From NCBI RefSeq assembly GCF_021390575.1, contig NZ_JAJEJQ010000002.1, positions 1,178,001 through 1,242,000 on the forward strand: a DNA stretch of 64,000 nucleotides, in the 5' to 3' direction. This document shows, piece after piece, positions 8,537 through 16,735 of the stretch; the stretch's first letter is position 1, and every line of letters starts with the position of its first letter. The notes below the pieces were generated by a model, which was given only the letters and a program-made list of their open reading frames with translations, had not been told where the DNA came from and ran no database searches. The translations under genes were made by a program, and so were the position numbers. The stretch is from Paraburkholderia adhaesiva. GTDB lineage: Bacteria > Pseudomonadota > Gammaproteobacteria > Burkholderiales > Burkholderiaceae.

Positions 8537-9397
8537 TTGACCACATCGACACGCTCTAACGCCGAAGCGCTCTTCGCCGGCAACCGCGTCACACTCGCCG
8601 GTTATCGCGCGCAATACTTCGACTGGTCGGTTGAAGGCCGCGTCGCGACGATCACACTCAATCGTCCCGAGCGCAAGAATCCGCTCACGTTTGAATCCTA
8701 TGCGGAACTGCGCGATCTGTTTCGCCAGCTCACGTACGCAACCGATATCAAAGCCGTCGTGCTGCACGGCGCAGGCGGCAATTTCTGCTCGGGCGGCGAC
8801 GTGCACGACATCATCGCGCCGCTAACCAGTCTGACGATGCCCGAACTGCTGCTGTTCACGCGCATGACCGGCGATCTCGTCAAGGCCATGCGGCATTGCC
8901 CGCAGCCGATCATCGCCGCCGTCGACGGCGTTTGCGCAGGCGCGGGCGCCATCCTCGCGATGGCGTCCGACATGCGCTACGCCACCGCGCGCAGCAAGCT
9001 CGCATTCCTCTTCACGCGCGTCGGTCTCGCGGGTTGCGATATGGGCGCCTGCTCGATCCTGCCGCGCATCATCGGGCAAGGACGCGCAGCCGAACTGCTT
9101 TACACGGGCCGCTCGGCCAGCGGCGAGGAAGGCCACGCCTGGGGTTTCTACAACCGTCTGTGCGACCCCGACACGCTGCTCGCCGATGCGCAGAAGCTCG
9201 CTGCCGATCTCGCCGCAGGCCCGACGTTTGCACACGGCATCACGAAGACGATGCTGCATCAGGAATGGACCATGAGTATCGACGAGGCCATCGAATCCGA
9301 AGCACAGGCCCAGGCCATCTGCATGGCAACACGCGATTTTGACCGCGCCTACGAAGCGTTCGCGGCCAAGACCCGTCCGGTTTTCGAGGGAGACTGA
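8537..9397 (+). CDS. Enoyl-CoA hydratase/isomerase family protein
   Basis: Crotonase-fold protein of about 286 aa. Seen are the core ITLNRPERKNPLTF, the oxyanion-hole stretch HGAGGNFCSGGDVHDI, the second loop AAVDGVCAGAGAILAMASD, and FLFTRVGLAGCDMGAC. It probably hydrates or cleaves an unsaturated, ring-derived CoA thioester in the pathway. ATG 8522 has no ribosome site and lies directly against the palindromic repeat. TTG 8537 follows GGAGACA at the right distance, and the same GGAGAC leader occurs before the ligase gene, so TTG is preferred. The stop is followed after one base by the acyl-CoA dehydrogenase start. Confidence 0.85.
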   Translation: MTTSTRSNAEALFAGNRVTLAGYRAQYFDWSVEGRVATITLNRPERKNPLTFESYAELRDLFRQLTYATDIKAVVLHGAGGNFCSGGDVHDIIAPLTSLTMPELLLFTRMTGDLVKAMRHCPQPIIAAVDGVCAGAGAILAMASDMRYATARSKLAFLFTRVGLAGCDMGACSILPRIIGQGRAAELLYTGRSASGEEGHAWGFYNRLCDPDTLLADAQKLAADLAAGPTFAHGITKTMLHQEWTMSIDEAIESEAQAQAICMATRDFDRAYEAFAAKTRPVFEGD

Positions 9398-9398
9398 T

Positions 9399-10592
9399 TT
9401 GAACGCCGCAACTGATATCAACCTGCACGACGCGCTCGCCTGGCCGTTCTTCGAGGACCGTCACCGCGCGCTCGCCAATGGCATCGAAGCGTGGGCGCGC
9501 GAGCATCTCGCCCACGTGTCGCACGACGACGTCGATTCGACCTGCCGCTCGCTCGTGCGCAAGCTCGGCGCGGCGGGCTGGCTGCGCTACGGCGTGGGCG
9601 GCACCGCTTACGGCGGACACGGCGATACGATCGACACGCGTGCTGTGTGCATCCTGCGCGAAACGCTCGCGAAGCACTGCGGTCTCGCCGATTTTGCGCT
9701 CGCGATGCAAGGCCTTGGTTCGGGTGCCATCTCGCTCGCGGGTAACGACGCGCAGAAATCGCGCTATCTGCCGCGTGTGGCGAACGGCGAAGCGCTCGCC
9801 GCATTCGCGCTTTCGGAACCCGAAGCAGGCTCGGACGTCGGCGCCATGGCGCTGGCGGCGCGCGTAGATGGCGACGACTATGTTCTCGACGGCGAAAAGA
9901 CCTGGATCTCGAACGGCGGCATCGCGGACTTTTACGTGGTGTTCGCGCGTACGGGCGAGGCGCCCGGCTCGCGCGGCATCAGCGCGTTTGTCGTTGACGC
10001 CGATACGCCGGGGCTCGAAATCGCAGAACGCATCGACGTTATCGCGCCGCATCCGCTCGCGCGCCTGCGTTTTACCGGTGCGCGCGTGAAGCGCAGCCAG
10101 ATGCTGGGCGTCCCGGGCGAAGGCTTCAAGATTGCCATGCGCACGCTCGATATCTTCCGCACCTCGGTGGCGGCCGCGTCGCTCGGTTTTGCGCGTCGTG
10201 CCCTGGCGGAAGGTCTCGCGCGCGCTGCGTCGCGCAAGATGTTCGGGCAAACGCTCGGCGATTTTCAGTTAACCCAGGCAAAACTCGCCCAGATGGCACT
10301 GACGATCGACAGCAGCGCCCTCCTCGTCTATCGCGCAGCATGGTTGCGCGATCAGGGCGAGAGCGTCACGCGCGAAGCGGCGATGGCGAAGTGGCACGCA
10401 AGCGAGGGAGCGCAACAAGTGATCGACGCAGCGGTCCAGCTTTGGGGCGGCATGGGCGTACAAAGCGGCAATACCGTCGAGACGCTCTATCGCGAGATTC
10501 GCTCGCTACGCATCTACGAAGGCGCAACTGAAGTGCAGCAACTGATCGTCGGGCGTGATCTGCTCAAGGAACACGCCGCCGCGCAGGCGTGA
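9399..10592 (+). CDS. Acyl-CoA dehydrogenase family protein
   Basis: About 397 aa with the three-part acyl-CoA dehydrogenase layout: helical N-terminus, middle beta domain with AFALSEPEAGSDVGAM and GEKTWISNGGIADFY, and C-terminal helices ending in RIYEGATEVQQLIVGRDLL. It should be an FAD enzyme passing electrons to ETF and acting on a saturated or cyclic CoA ester from ring breakdown. The start is TTG at 9399, preceded by GAGGGAGA and one base after the hydratase stop. The longer open frame from 9339 is only overlap with the hydratase gene. Two neighbouring genes in this operon thus use TTG starts. Confidence 0.85.
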   Translation: MNAATDINLHDALAWPFFEDRHRALANGIEAWAREHLAHVSHDDVDSTCRSLVRKLGAAGWLRYGVGGTAYGGHGDTIDTRAVCILRETLAKHCGLADFALAMQGLGSGAISLAGNDAQKSRYLPRVANGEALAAFALSEPEAGSDVGAMALAARVDGDDYVLDGEKTWISNGGIADFYVVFARTGEAPGSRGISAFVVDADTPGLEIAERIDVIAPHPLARLRFTGARVKRSQMLGVPGEGFKIAMRTLDIFRTSVAAASLGFARRALAEGLARAASRKMFGQTLGDFQLTQAKLAQMALTIDSSALLVYRAAWLRDQGESVTREAAMAKWHASEGAQQVIDAAVQLWGGMGVQSGNTVETLYREIRSLRIYEGATEVQQLIVGRDLLKEHAAAQA

Positions 10593-10633
10593 TGCGCGCG
10601 GTCCCGAACGTCACTCATTGAACTGAACGACAC

Positions 10634-11044
10634 ATGAAAAAAGCACTCCTCCCCGAAGGCTGGATCAAGCCGCGTGGCTACGCAAACGGCGTTGCGGCGT
10701 CCGGCACGCAGGTCTATATCGCTGGCCAGATCGGCTGGGACGAAAACGCGCGCTTCACGAGCCGTGAGTTCGGCGCGCAAGCCGTGCAGGCACTGCGCAA
10801 TATCGTCGCCGTGCTCGAAGCTGCAGGCGGCAAGCCCGAACATCTCGTGCGCATGACCTGGTACGTTACCGACAAACGCGAATACCTCGACTCGCTCAAG
10901 GAAATCGGCGCGTCGTTTCGCGAGCTGATCGGCGATTACGACATCGCGATGAGCGCGGTCCAGGTGGTCGCGCTCGTCGAGGACGAGGCCAAGGTGGAAA
11001 TCGAAGCGACGGCGGTCATTCCCGATACCGCACGCGCGGCCTGA
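10634..11044 (+). CDS. RidA family protein (imine/enamine deaminase type)
   Basis: About 136 aa, the usual RidA length and fold: an initial GYANGVAASGTQVYIAGQIG strand, the central QALRNIVAVLEAAG helix and a KVEIEATAVIP terminus. In place of the canonical catalytic Arg region it has TAVIPDTA, so it may be a member outside the classic RidA subgroup. RidA-type proteins hydrolyse reactive enamine or imine compounds to ketones and ammonia. In this operon a good substrate would be the amino group left on the reduced ring after 2-aminobenzoyl-CoA monooxygenase/reductase; that is inferred from context. No strong ribosome site precedes ATG 10634. Confidence 0.8.
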   Translation: MKKALLPEGWIKPRGYANGVAASGTQVYIAGQIGWDENARFTSREFGAQAVQALRNIVAVLEAAGGKPEHLVRMTWYVTDKREYLDSLKEIGASFRELIGDYDIAMSAVQVVALVEDEAKVEIEATAVIPDTARAA

Positions 11045-11099
11045 TCAAGCAAAAAGCAAAGCTGCAGCAGACAGCTCCAGAACCCTGAATGGAGACGCT

Positions 11100-12737
11100 A
11101 TGCAACCGTCCGCCCATGTCGATACCTTCGCGCGCGATCATCTGCCGCCCGAAAATCAATGGCCCGTGCTGCTGCTCGACAATCCCGATGTTTCCTATCC
11201 GGTGCGCCTGAACTGCGCTGCGGAACTGCTCGATCGTGCGATCGAAGCCGGCCACGGCGACCGTCCTGCGGTGTGGTCCGATATCGACGGCACACCGCAC
11301 GCCACGAGTTACAGGGAGTTGCGTGCGCTCGTCGATCGTAGCGCGCATGTCCTGGTCGAAGACATGGGGCTGCAACCCGGCAATCGCGTGCTACTGCGCG
11401 GCCCGAATACGCTGCAGATGGGCGTGGCGTTGCTCGCGGCGCTGAAGGCGGGACTCGTGGTCGTGCCGACGATGCCGCTTCTGCGCGCGAAGGAACTCAA
11501 GCAATTCATCGACAAGGCGCAGATCGTTGCGGCGTTGTGCGACGTGCGGCTCGCCGACGAACTGTCGCGCTGCTCCGATCCCGCCGATGAATTCTTCTGC
11601 GCGGACCTGCAGCAGGTGCGCTACTTCCACGACGACGCGCCAGAAAGTCTGGAATCGCTTGCCAAGGGCAAACCAACTGCGTTTACGGCATGCGATACCG
11701 CGAGCGACGACGTGTGCCTCATCGCCTTCACAAGCGGCACGACCGGTACGCCGAAGGGGTGCATGCATTTTCATCGCGACGTGCTGGCGATGTGCGACCT
11801 GTTCCCGCGCCATGTGCTGAAGCCCGCTGTCGACGATGTATTTTGTGGCACGCCGCCGCTTGCGTTCACGTTCGGCCTCGGTGGCTTGCTGTGCTTCCCG
11901 CTGCGCGTTGGGGCGTCAACGGTGCTGGTCGAAAAACTCACACCGGCTTTGCTGCTACAGATCGTCGAACGCTTTCACGCGACGATCATGTTCACTGCGC
12001 CCACGTTCTACCGGCAAATGGCGCCACTCGCGAAAGACCACGACATTTCCAGTTTGCGAAAGACGGTCTCCGCAGGCGAGGCGCTGCCGCAGGCGACACG
12101 CGATCTCTGGCGAGACGCGACGGGAATCGAAATGATCGACGGAATCGGCGGCACGGAGATGATCCATATTTTCATCTCCTCCGCAGGAACCGATGTGCGC
12201 GCCGGATCGATTGGCAAGGCGGTGCCTGGGTATGTCGTGCAGGCGCTGGACGACTCACGCCAGCCGGTGGCACCTGGCGTCACGGGTCATCTGGCAGTAC
12301 GCGGACCGACGGGTTGTCGCTATCTCGCCGACGAGCGGCAGATGAAATTCGTGCGCGGCGGCTGGAATTTGCCCGGCGACGCCGTGTCGATCGACGCAGA
12401 CGGCTACGTGTTTTATCAGGCTCGCGCCGACGACATGATCGTTTCTTCCGGCTACAACATTGCCGGACCCGAGGTCGAGACCGTACTGCTACAGCATCCT
12501 GCGGTGGCGGAGTGCGGCGTGATCGGCGCACCTGACGATCTGCGTGGCCAGGCGGTGAAAGCATTCGTGGTGTTGCGTCCGGGCTTTGCCGGCGATGAAG
12601 CGATGGTGAGCGAGTTGCAGAACTACGTGAAAAACGCCGTCGCGGCGTATAAATATCCACGCATCATTACTTTTATCAGTGCGCTACCCCGTACGGAAAC
12701 CGGCAAGCTCAAACGCGCGGCACTACGGGCGATGTGA
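11100..12737 (+). CDS. Benzoate-type CoA ligase, probable 2-aminobenzoate-CoA ligase
   Basis: AMP-forming acyl-CoA synthetase of about 545 aa. Motifs: TSGTTGTPKGCMHFH (P-loop, A3), the GIGGTEMIHIF aryl-binding region (A5), GDAVSIDADGYVFYQARADDM (A7/A8) and the catalytic Lys of the RTETGKLKRAALR terminus (A10). The length and N-terminal sequence fit the benzoate-CoA ligase family. With the monooxygenase/reductase at the head of the operon, anthranilate is the most likely substrate, although benzoate or salicylate analogues cannot be excluded. It catalyses the first step, making the CoA ester, yet is encoded last. GGAGACGCT directly precedes ATG 11100. A strong terminator follows 10 bases after the stop. 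Confidence 0.85.
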   Translation: MQPSAHVDTFARDHLPPENQWPVLLLDNPDVSYPVRLNCAAELLDRAIEAGHGDRPAVWSDIDGTPHATSYRELRALVDRSAHVLVEDMGLQPGNRVLLRGPNTLQMGVALLAALKAGLVVVPTMPLLRAKELKQFIDKAQIVAALCDVRLADELSRCSDPADEFFCADLQQVRYFHDDAPESLESLAKGKPTAFTACDTASDDVCLIAFTSGTTGTPKGCMHFHRDVLAMCDLFPRHVLKPAVDDVFCGTPPLAFTFGLGGLLCFPLRVGASTVLVEKLTPALLLQIVERFHATIMFTAPTFYRQMAPLAKDHDISSLRKTVSAGEALPQATRDLWRDATGIEMIDGIGGTEMIHIFISSAGTDVRAGSIGKAVPGYVVQALDDSRQPVAPGVTGHLAVRGPTGCRYLADERQMKFVRGGWNLPGDAVSIDADGYVFYQARADDMIVSSGYNIAGPEVETVLLQHPAVAECGVIGAPDDLRGQAVKAFVVLRPGFAGDEAMVSELQNYVKNAVAAYKYPRIITFISALPRTETGKLKRAALRAM

Positions 12738-12746
12738 TTGGTGAGC

Positions 12747-12772
12747 GGGGGCTTTATCGCCCCCATTTTTTT
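12747..12772 (+). terminator. Rho-independent terminator of the 2-aminobenzoate operon
   Basis: GGGGGC and GCCCCC form a stem with a 6-base loop, followed by A and seven T residues. It begins 9 bases after the ligase stop. Confidence 0.85.
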
Positions 12773-12956
12773 GGGCGTGTGCTGGCCCAGTTGCTCGTAG
12801 TCGATATGATGATTCATGCGGCGGCCGCACTGAATTCCGGTGTTTTCACTCTCCAGATTTAAGTGTCGAAACAAAATAAACAAGTTAATAATCCAACGTA
12901 ATACGCTTAATTTAAAACAGGTTGCGACTGGTTACTCAATACGATTCGGGCGCCCG

Positions 12957-13340
12957 TCACGCACTCTGCTCAACCCATTGAGCTCGCCATCCGGGTGCAT
13001 CGAAAGGATCTGCGAAATACTGGGTCTCGCGCACGACCTTGCCGTTGTGAAATTCCATGATGCTCACTACGTACGACGCGCGGTTCTTATAGGTAATCGT
13101 GTATTCCGTGACCCAGAGATTCCCGTTACCCTGAATACGCCGTATATCGAACCCCGATGGCGCATCCGGATGGTGACTCCGCAGCGCCTGCAAATTGATT
13201 CTTCCGACGATTCGTTCGCCTGATTGCGGATATTCGCAGATCGCGCCGTCGTCGTAAATGTCGTGTTCCGCGCCCAGATCGCCGGCCGCCGACGCGTGCC
13301 AGTGCGCGTCCAAGGCGTCACGCATTTGTTTCTCCTGCAT
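12957..13340 (-). CDS. Nuclear transport factor 2 (SnoaL-like) family protein
   Basis: About 127 aa with the NTF2/SnoaL cone-fold pattern: an N-terminal helix DALDAHWHASAAGD, DIYDDGAICEYPQSGERIVG, and a C-terminal sheet ending in KVVRETQYFADPFDAPGWR. Such proteins are small ligand-binding or enzymatic units, and in ECF41 sigma factors a SnoaL domain is fused to the sigma C-terminus and modulates it. Here it is a separate gene 27 bases after the ECF sigma gene on the same strand, so it may do the same job in trans. Start ATG 13340 has GGGAGG five bases upstream; the longer frame to 13364 lacks a ribosome site. Confidence 0.8.
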   Translation of the reverse strand: MQEKQMRDALDAHWHASAAGDLGAEHDIYDDGAICEYPQSGERIVGRINLQALRSHHPDAPSGFDIRRIQGNGNLWVTEYTITYKNRASYVVSIMEFHNGKVVRETQYFADPFDAPGWRAQWVEQSA

Positions 13341-13367
13341 GGCACACCTCCCGATCGAATTCATTAG

Positions 13368-14636
13368 CTAGCTGCCCACCGACTGCAACTCCATGCACCT
13401 GCGCTGCAAAAACCGACGTACGGCCGGATCGCGCTCGAGGCCAATCGCGAGGTTGTACGCGTTGAGCGCTTCGGCCGTCTCACCTGCTCGCGCGAGCAGG
13501 TCAGCACGCGCGGCCCAGTACGGCTGGTAATCGGCCAGCCGCGAATCGCCGGCATACGGCTCCAGCGCGTCGAGTGCCGCCTGCGGCCCATCGCGTTCCG
13601 CAAGTGCGACGGCGCGGTTCACCGCGACCACCGGCGACGCTGAAATCGCGAGCAACGCATCATAGAGCTGCACGACCGCGTCCCAGTTCGGTCGACGCGT
13701 CCGGCAACGATGCACGTGCGCCGACTGCAGTGCAGCCTCGAGCTGAAAGCGTCCGATTGCGTTGAATGCGTTCGCACGCCGCAGTAATGCGTCGGCTGCG
13801 TCGATCATCGGCGCGTTCCATGTGCCTGGATCCTGGGCGGACAGCGGAACGTAATCACCAGCCGCATCGCGACGAGCATCGCGACGCGACTGCGCGTACA
13901 GCATCAGTGCGAAGAGACCTTGCGGCTCCGGCTCATCGGGCAGCAATTCGACGAGGAGTTGCGCAAGAAACAGCGCCTCGCCAGCGAGATCGCGCCGTAT
14001 GGTATCGCTGCCGACCGGGTCGGCCCACCCTTCCGCATACGCCGCATAGACGGCTTCCAGCACCGCAACGAGCCTGCCGGGCAATTCCTCGCGTTCGGGC
14101 ACGATGAACGGAATGCCCGCTTCGCGAATCTTGTTCTTCGCGCGCACGAGACGCTTGCTCATTGCGGCGGGCGACATCAGGAACGCGGACGCAATCGTCC
14201 TCGTTTCAAGCCCCAACACCACCTGCAGCATCAACGGTGTGCGAATCGCAACGTCGAGCGCGGGGTGTGCGCACGCAAACAGCAGCGCAAGCCGCCGGTC
14301 AGGCAAACCGCCTCTTTCACGCTCGTCGATCTCATCGGCGAGGATCGCGAGCTGGTTTGCCACTTCGTCGCCGATATGGCGATGACGCGCGCCGTCGATC
14401 GCCCGGCGGCGCGCAACCGTCATTAACCACGCTTCGGGATTTGCTGGGCAGCCGCGCACTGGCCAGTCTGCGAGCGCGGCCGCGAACGCGTCGGCCAGCG
14501 CGTCCTCGGCCGCGGCGACATCGCGCGTGCGCATGGCGAGCAGCGCAACGAGCTTGCCGTAACTACGCCGGGCGGCCGCCTCGGCAACCGCATTCGCGGT
14601 GCCGACGTTACCGCGGCCGCTACCGGATGGACTCAT
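13368..14636 (-). CDS. ECF-type RNA polymerase sigma factor with C-terminal DUF6596/TPR-like extension
   Basis: About 422 aa. The N-terminus is a sigma region 2 (AVAEAAARRSYGKLVALLAM, PEAWLMTVARRRAIDGAR) and then a region 4 with GLETRTIASAFLMSPAAMSKRLVRAK as the helix-turn-helix. The remaining ~230 residues are the DUF6596-type helical extension found in sigma factors that sit beside YCII/DGPF proteins (YAEGWADPVG, NWDAVVQLYDALLAISASP, VAVNRAVALAERDGP). There is no anti-sigma gene; control presumably comes from the extension or from the neighbours. ATG 14636 overlaps the YCII gene stop by four bases (ATGA), so translation is coupled. Confidence 0.85.
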   Translation of the reverse strand: MSPSGSGRGNVGTANAVAEAAARRSYGKLVALLAMRTRDVAAAEDALADAFAAALADWPVRGCPANPEAWLMTVARRRAIDGARHRHIGDEVANQLAILADEIDERERGGLPDRRLALLFACAHPALDVAIRTPLMLQVVLGLETRTIASAFLMSPAAMSKRLVRAKNKIREAGIPFIVPEREELPGRLVAVLEAVYAAYAEGWADPVGSDTIRRDLAGEALFLAQLLVELLPDEPEPQGLFALMLYAQSRRDARRDAAGDYVPLSAQDPGTWNAPMIDAADALLRRANAFNAIGRFQLEAALQSAHVHRCRTRRPNWDAVVQLYDALLAISASPVVAVNRAVALAERDGPQAALDALEPYAGDSRLADYQPYWAARADLLARAGETAEALNAYNLAIGLERDPAVRRFLQRRCMELQSVGS

Positions 14637-15004
14637 GCGACAGTCCGCGCATCGCCCGGAGCGGTCCAGACGGGGCGCACTTCCATGATTCCGTGCCCCG
14701 CCCCCGGACAACGCGAAGCCCACGCAATCGCCGCGTCCAGGTTGGGCACGTCGATCAGGTAGTACCCGGCGAGTTGCTCTTTCGAATCGGAAAACGGTCC
14801 GTCGAGCACTTGCGGCTTGCCGTCGACGAGCCGCACCGTGGTGGCCGTGCTCGTGTGCTGCAGCCGGTTGGCGCCCACGAGCGCTTCCGCCTTTTGCAGC
14901 GATTCGGTGTACGCGTGGTACGCGGCCACCCCCTGCTGCCGCTCGCTGTCGGTCATCTGATTCCAGCGGTTTTCGTCCGAATAGATCATCAAGAGATATT
15001 GCAT
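14633..15004 (-). CDS. YCII-related (DGPF domain) protein
   Basis: About 123 aa. It has the YCII/DGPF signature VLDGPFSDSKEQLAGYYLID and the typical start MQYLLMIYSDE. YCII-fold proteins are dimeric small alpha/beta barrels of unclear chemistry, and the DGPF type is very often encoded just before an ECF sigma factor, as here. ATG 15004 is chosen because GGAGGAT lies three bases upstream; the longer frame to 15076 has none. It is the first gene of a YCII - sigma - SnoaL-like operon. Confidence 0.85.
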   Translation of the reverse strand: MQYLLMIYSDENRWNQMTDSERQQGVAAYHAYTESLQKAEALVGANRLQHTSTATTVRLVDGKPQVLDGPFSDSKEQLAGYYLIDVPNLDAAIAWASRCPGAGHGIMEVRPVWTAPGDARTVA

Positions 15005-15365
15005 TTGATCCTCCATCATGGGATTAAGGCGGGTGATGACATCGGGCCGCCCATCACAATGACGCTCGGACCGCATGTTGACGGACAGGTGGCGTTAAAA
15101 ATATCGCGGATCGCGTATTCGCCTTATTCGAGCGCTTTACTCGACTCCCCTACCTTCGGCGAGCCCGCCATCGCCCGGTGTGTGGCTCTCACTTGCACCG
15201 CGCCATTGCCGACTGCATCCAACCCTGGTTCCCGGAGGTAGACCTCGCACAGAATCAAACTTCAGCGCCGCTCGGCCGCAGAGCCATTTGCGCTTCTGTC
15301 ACAATAGCGTTTTGCCATTTCGCTGACGTGCCACTGGCAACGCAGCACAACTGACCTTTTCGTCG
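15005..15365. other. Intergenic region between divergent genes
   Basis: No gene, repeat or clear promoter is recognised. It separates the divergent YCII operon and the broken PLDc_N gene and should contain promoters for both. Confidence 0.5.
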
Positions 15366-16118
15366 ATGCGTTTCTTCGGAATAAGCCTTTACGTCATCAT
15401 CGCCCTGTTCTTTGCGGTGCATGCCATCCGCACCCGCCAGAACATGTACTGGATGCTGATCCTGTTTCTCTTCCCGGGCCTCGGCAGTCTGGTCTACTTC
15501 TTTGCCATTTACTTGCCGTCACTGCGTGACTCGCGTGGGGCAAGGACCGCGACGAGGGCCATCTCGCAGCTCGTCGATCCTAACCGGGCCGTACGCGAGG
15601 CTCGCACCGATTTCGATCGCGCGCCGACCGTCGCGCATCGCATGCGGCTTGGTGCAGCGTTGCTCGATGCAGGAAAAGCTGCCGAAGCCCTGGAGCATTA
15701 CTAGGCGGCAGCCAGTGGGCCTTTCGCATCCGATCCGGCCCTACTCGAAGGGCTCGCGCGTGCACAGTTCGCGACCGGCGACGCTTCCGCTGCAGAGGTC
15801 ACGCTGGAAAAACTGTTCGCCGTCCATCCCATCGCCCGCCGGCAACCCGTGTCTGCCTTGCTGTACGCTCGGGCGCTGGCCACGATCGGCGCACCGGGCA
15901 CGCGCGCCGCGTTCGAGACGGCACTTGCCAGCGCAAGCGACGCTGCGCCCCGTTGCCTGTTCGCCGACTGGCTAATGACACAGCCTGACGATGCCGACCG
16001 CCGGCGTGCGCGTGAACTTTACGCTGAGATCGTGCACGACGCGAAGCACTGGCCGCGCCATGCGCGCGAACATAACAGCGAATGGCTGCAACGGGCCCAG
16101 GCCGGCCTGAGCCGATAA
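15366..16118 (+). pseudogene. PLDc_N/tetratricopeptide-like membrane protein interrupted by an in-frame TAG
   Basis: Residues 1-50 carry two membrane segments (FFGISLYVIIALFFAVHAI and YWMLILFLFPGLGSLVYFF), the pattern of a PLDc_N domain. A tetratricopeptide-like helical part follows. The frame stops at TAG 15702-15704 right after ALEHY, yet the same frame stays open for another 137 codons. There the text is clearly protein-like (ALLEGLARAQFATGDASAAE, VSALLYARALATIG, LYAEIVHDAKHWPRHA) and ends at 16118. No shift of frame is needed, so a single GAG or CAG to TAG change explains it. Either the gene is broken, or this base is a sequencing error, or the amber codon is read through. The full-length product would be about 250 aa. 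Confidence 0.8.
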
Positions 16119-16185
16119 CGCAGGAGCGAGAGCGGCAAAGCCGGAGACTTTCGGCGAGACGAAACCGGAGAGCGCCAGCCCGCTG

Positions 16186-16596
16186 TCATGGCAGCAGTCC
16201 GGAATTGACTGGTCGATCGCCGGTACCCGCCGACGCACCCCATTTTCGCAACAGAAACAGGTGACGCTCGCGCTTCGGCGCATCCGCACCGATCACGCCG
16301 AACTCGACTGGAATCTTCGTGTAGAACACGTGGACGCCCTCGACCTGCACGAGTGCCAGCAATCGCGCGGCCTCGTCCGTAGTCAAGGCAAGCACAATCT
16401 GCACCGGTTGGTCGTAAGCCCGGAAGGCATGAGGCGCATGGTGTGCACCTGCGTGGCCGGTGCCTTCGGCGCAATCGATCACGGTTGCGCCCCTTACGTG
16501 CAGCCTGCGCGCTTCCGACAACAGCCAGTCGCAGATTGCCTGATGCCCATGGCGGCGGTTTCGTTCTGTATAGAACGTGAGCTGGTAGCCATTCAT
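16186..16596 (-). CDS. DUF190 domain-containing protein
   Basis: About 136 aa. It matches the small DUF190 family, which has a PII-like ferredoxin fold: the start YQLTFYTERNRRHGHQAICD, a middle ARRLHVRGATVIDCAEGTG, and the VQIVLALTTDEAARLLALVQ strand/helix. DUF190 genes often neighbour CrcB fluoride channels, but none is seen here. ATG 16596 is taken since GGGAGG precedes it by four bases. The last residues (KWGASAGTGDRPVNSGLLP) extend beyond the core. The function is unknown. Confidence 0.7.
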   Translation of the reverse strand: MNGYQLTFYTERNRRHGHQAICDWLLSEARRLHVRGATVIDCAEGTGHAGAHHAPHAFRAYDQPVQIVLALTTDEAARLLALVQVEGVHVFYTKIPVEFGVIGADAPKRERHLFLLRKWGASAGTGDRPVNSGLLP

Positions 16597-16735
16597 AACG
16601 CCTCCCGCAACCGAAACCCGGCGCACGTGCCGCAACGCTGCGTGGCGCCGTCCTCACCATTTGCATGCTAGACCACGCGGCGCCTGCGCGTGTTTCCACC
16701 TGGAAACCAGGAAAAAACGTCGTCGACCGTGCGAA

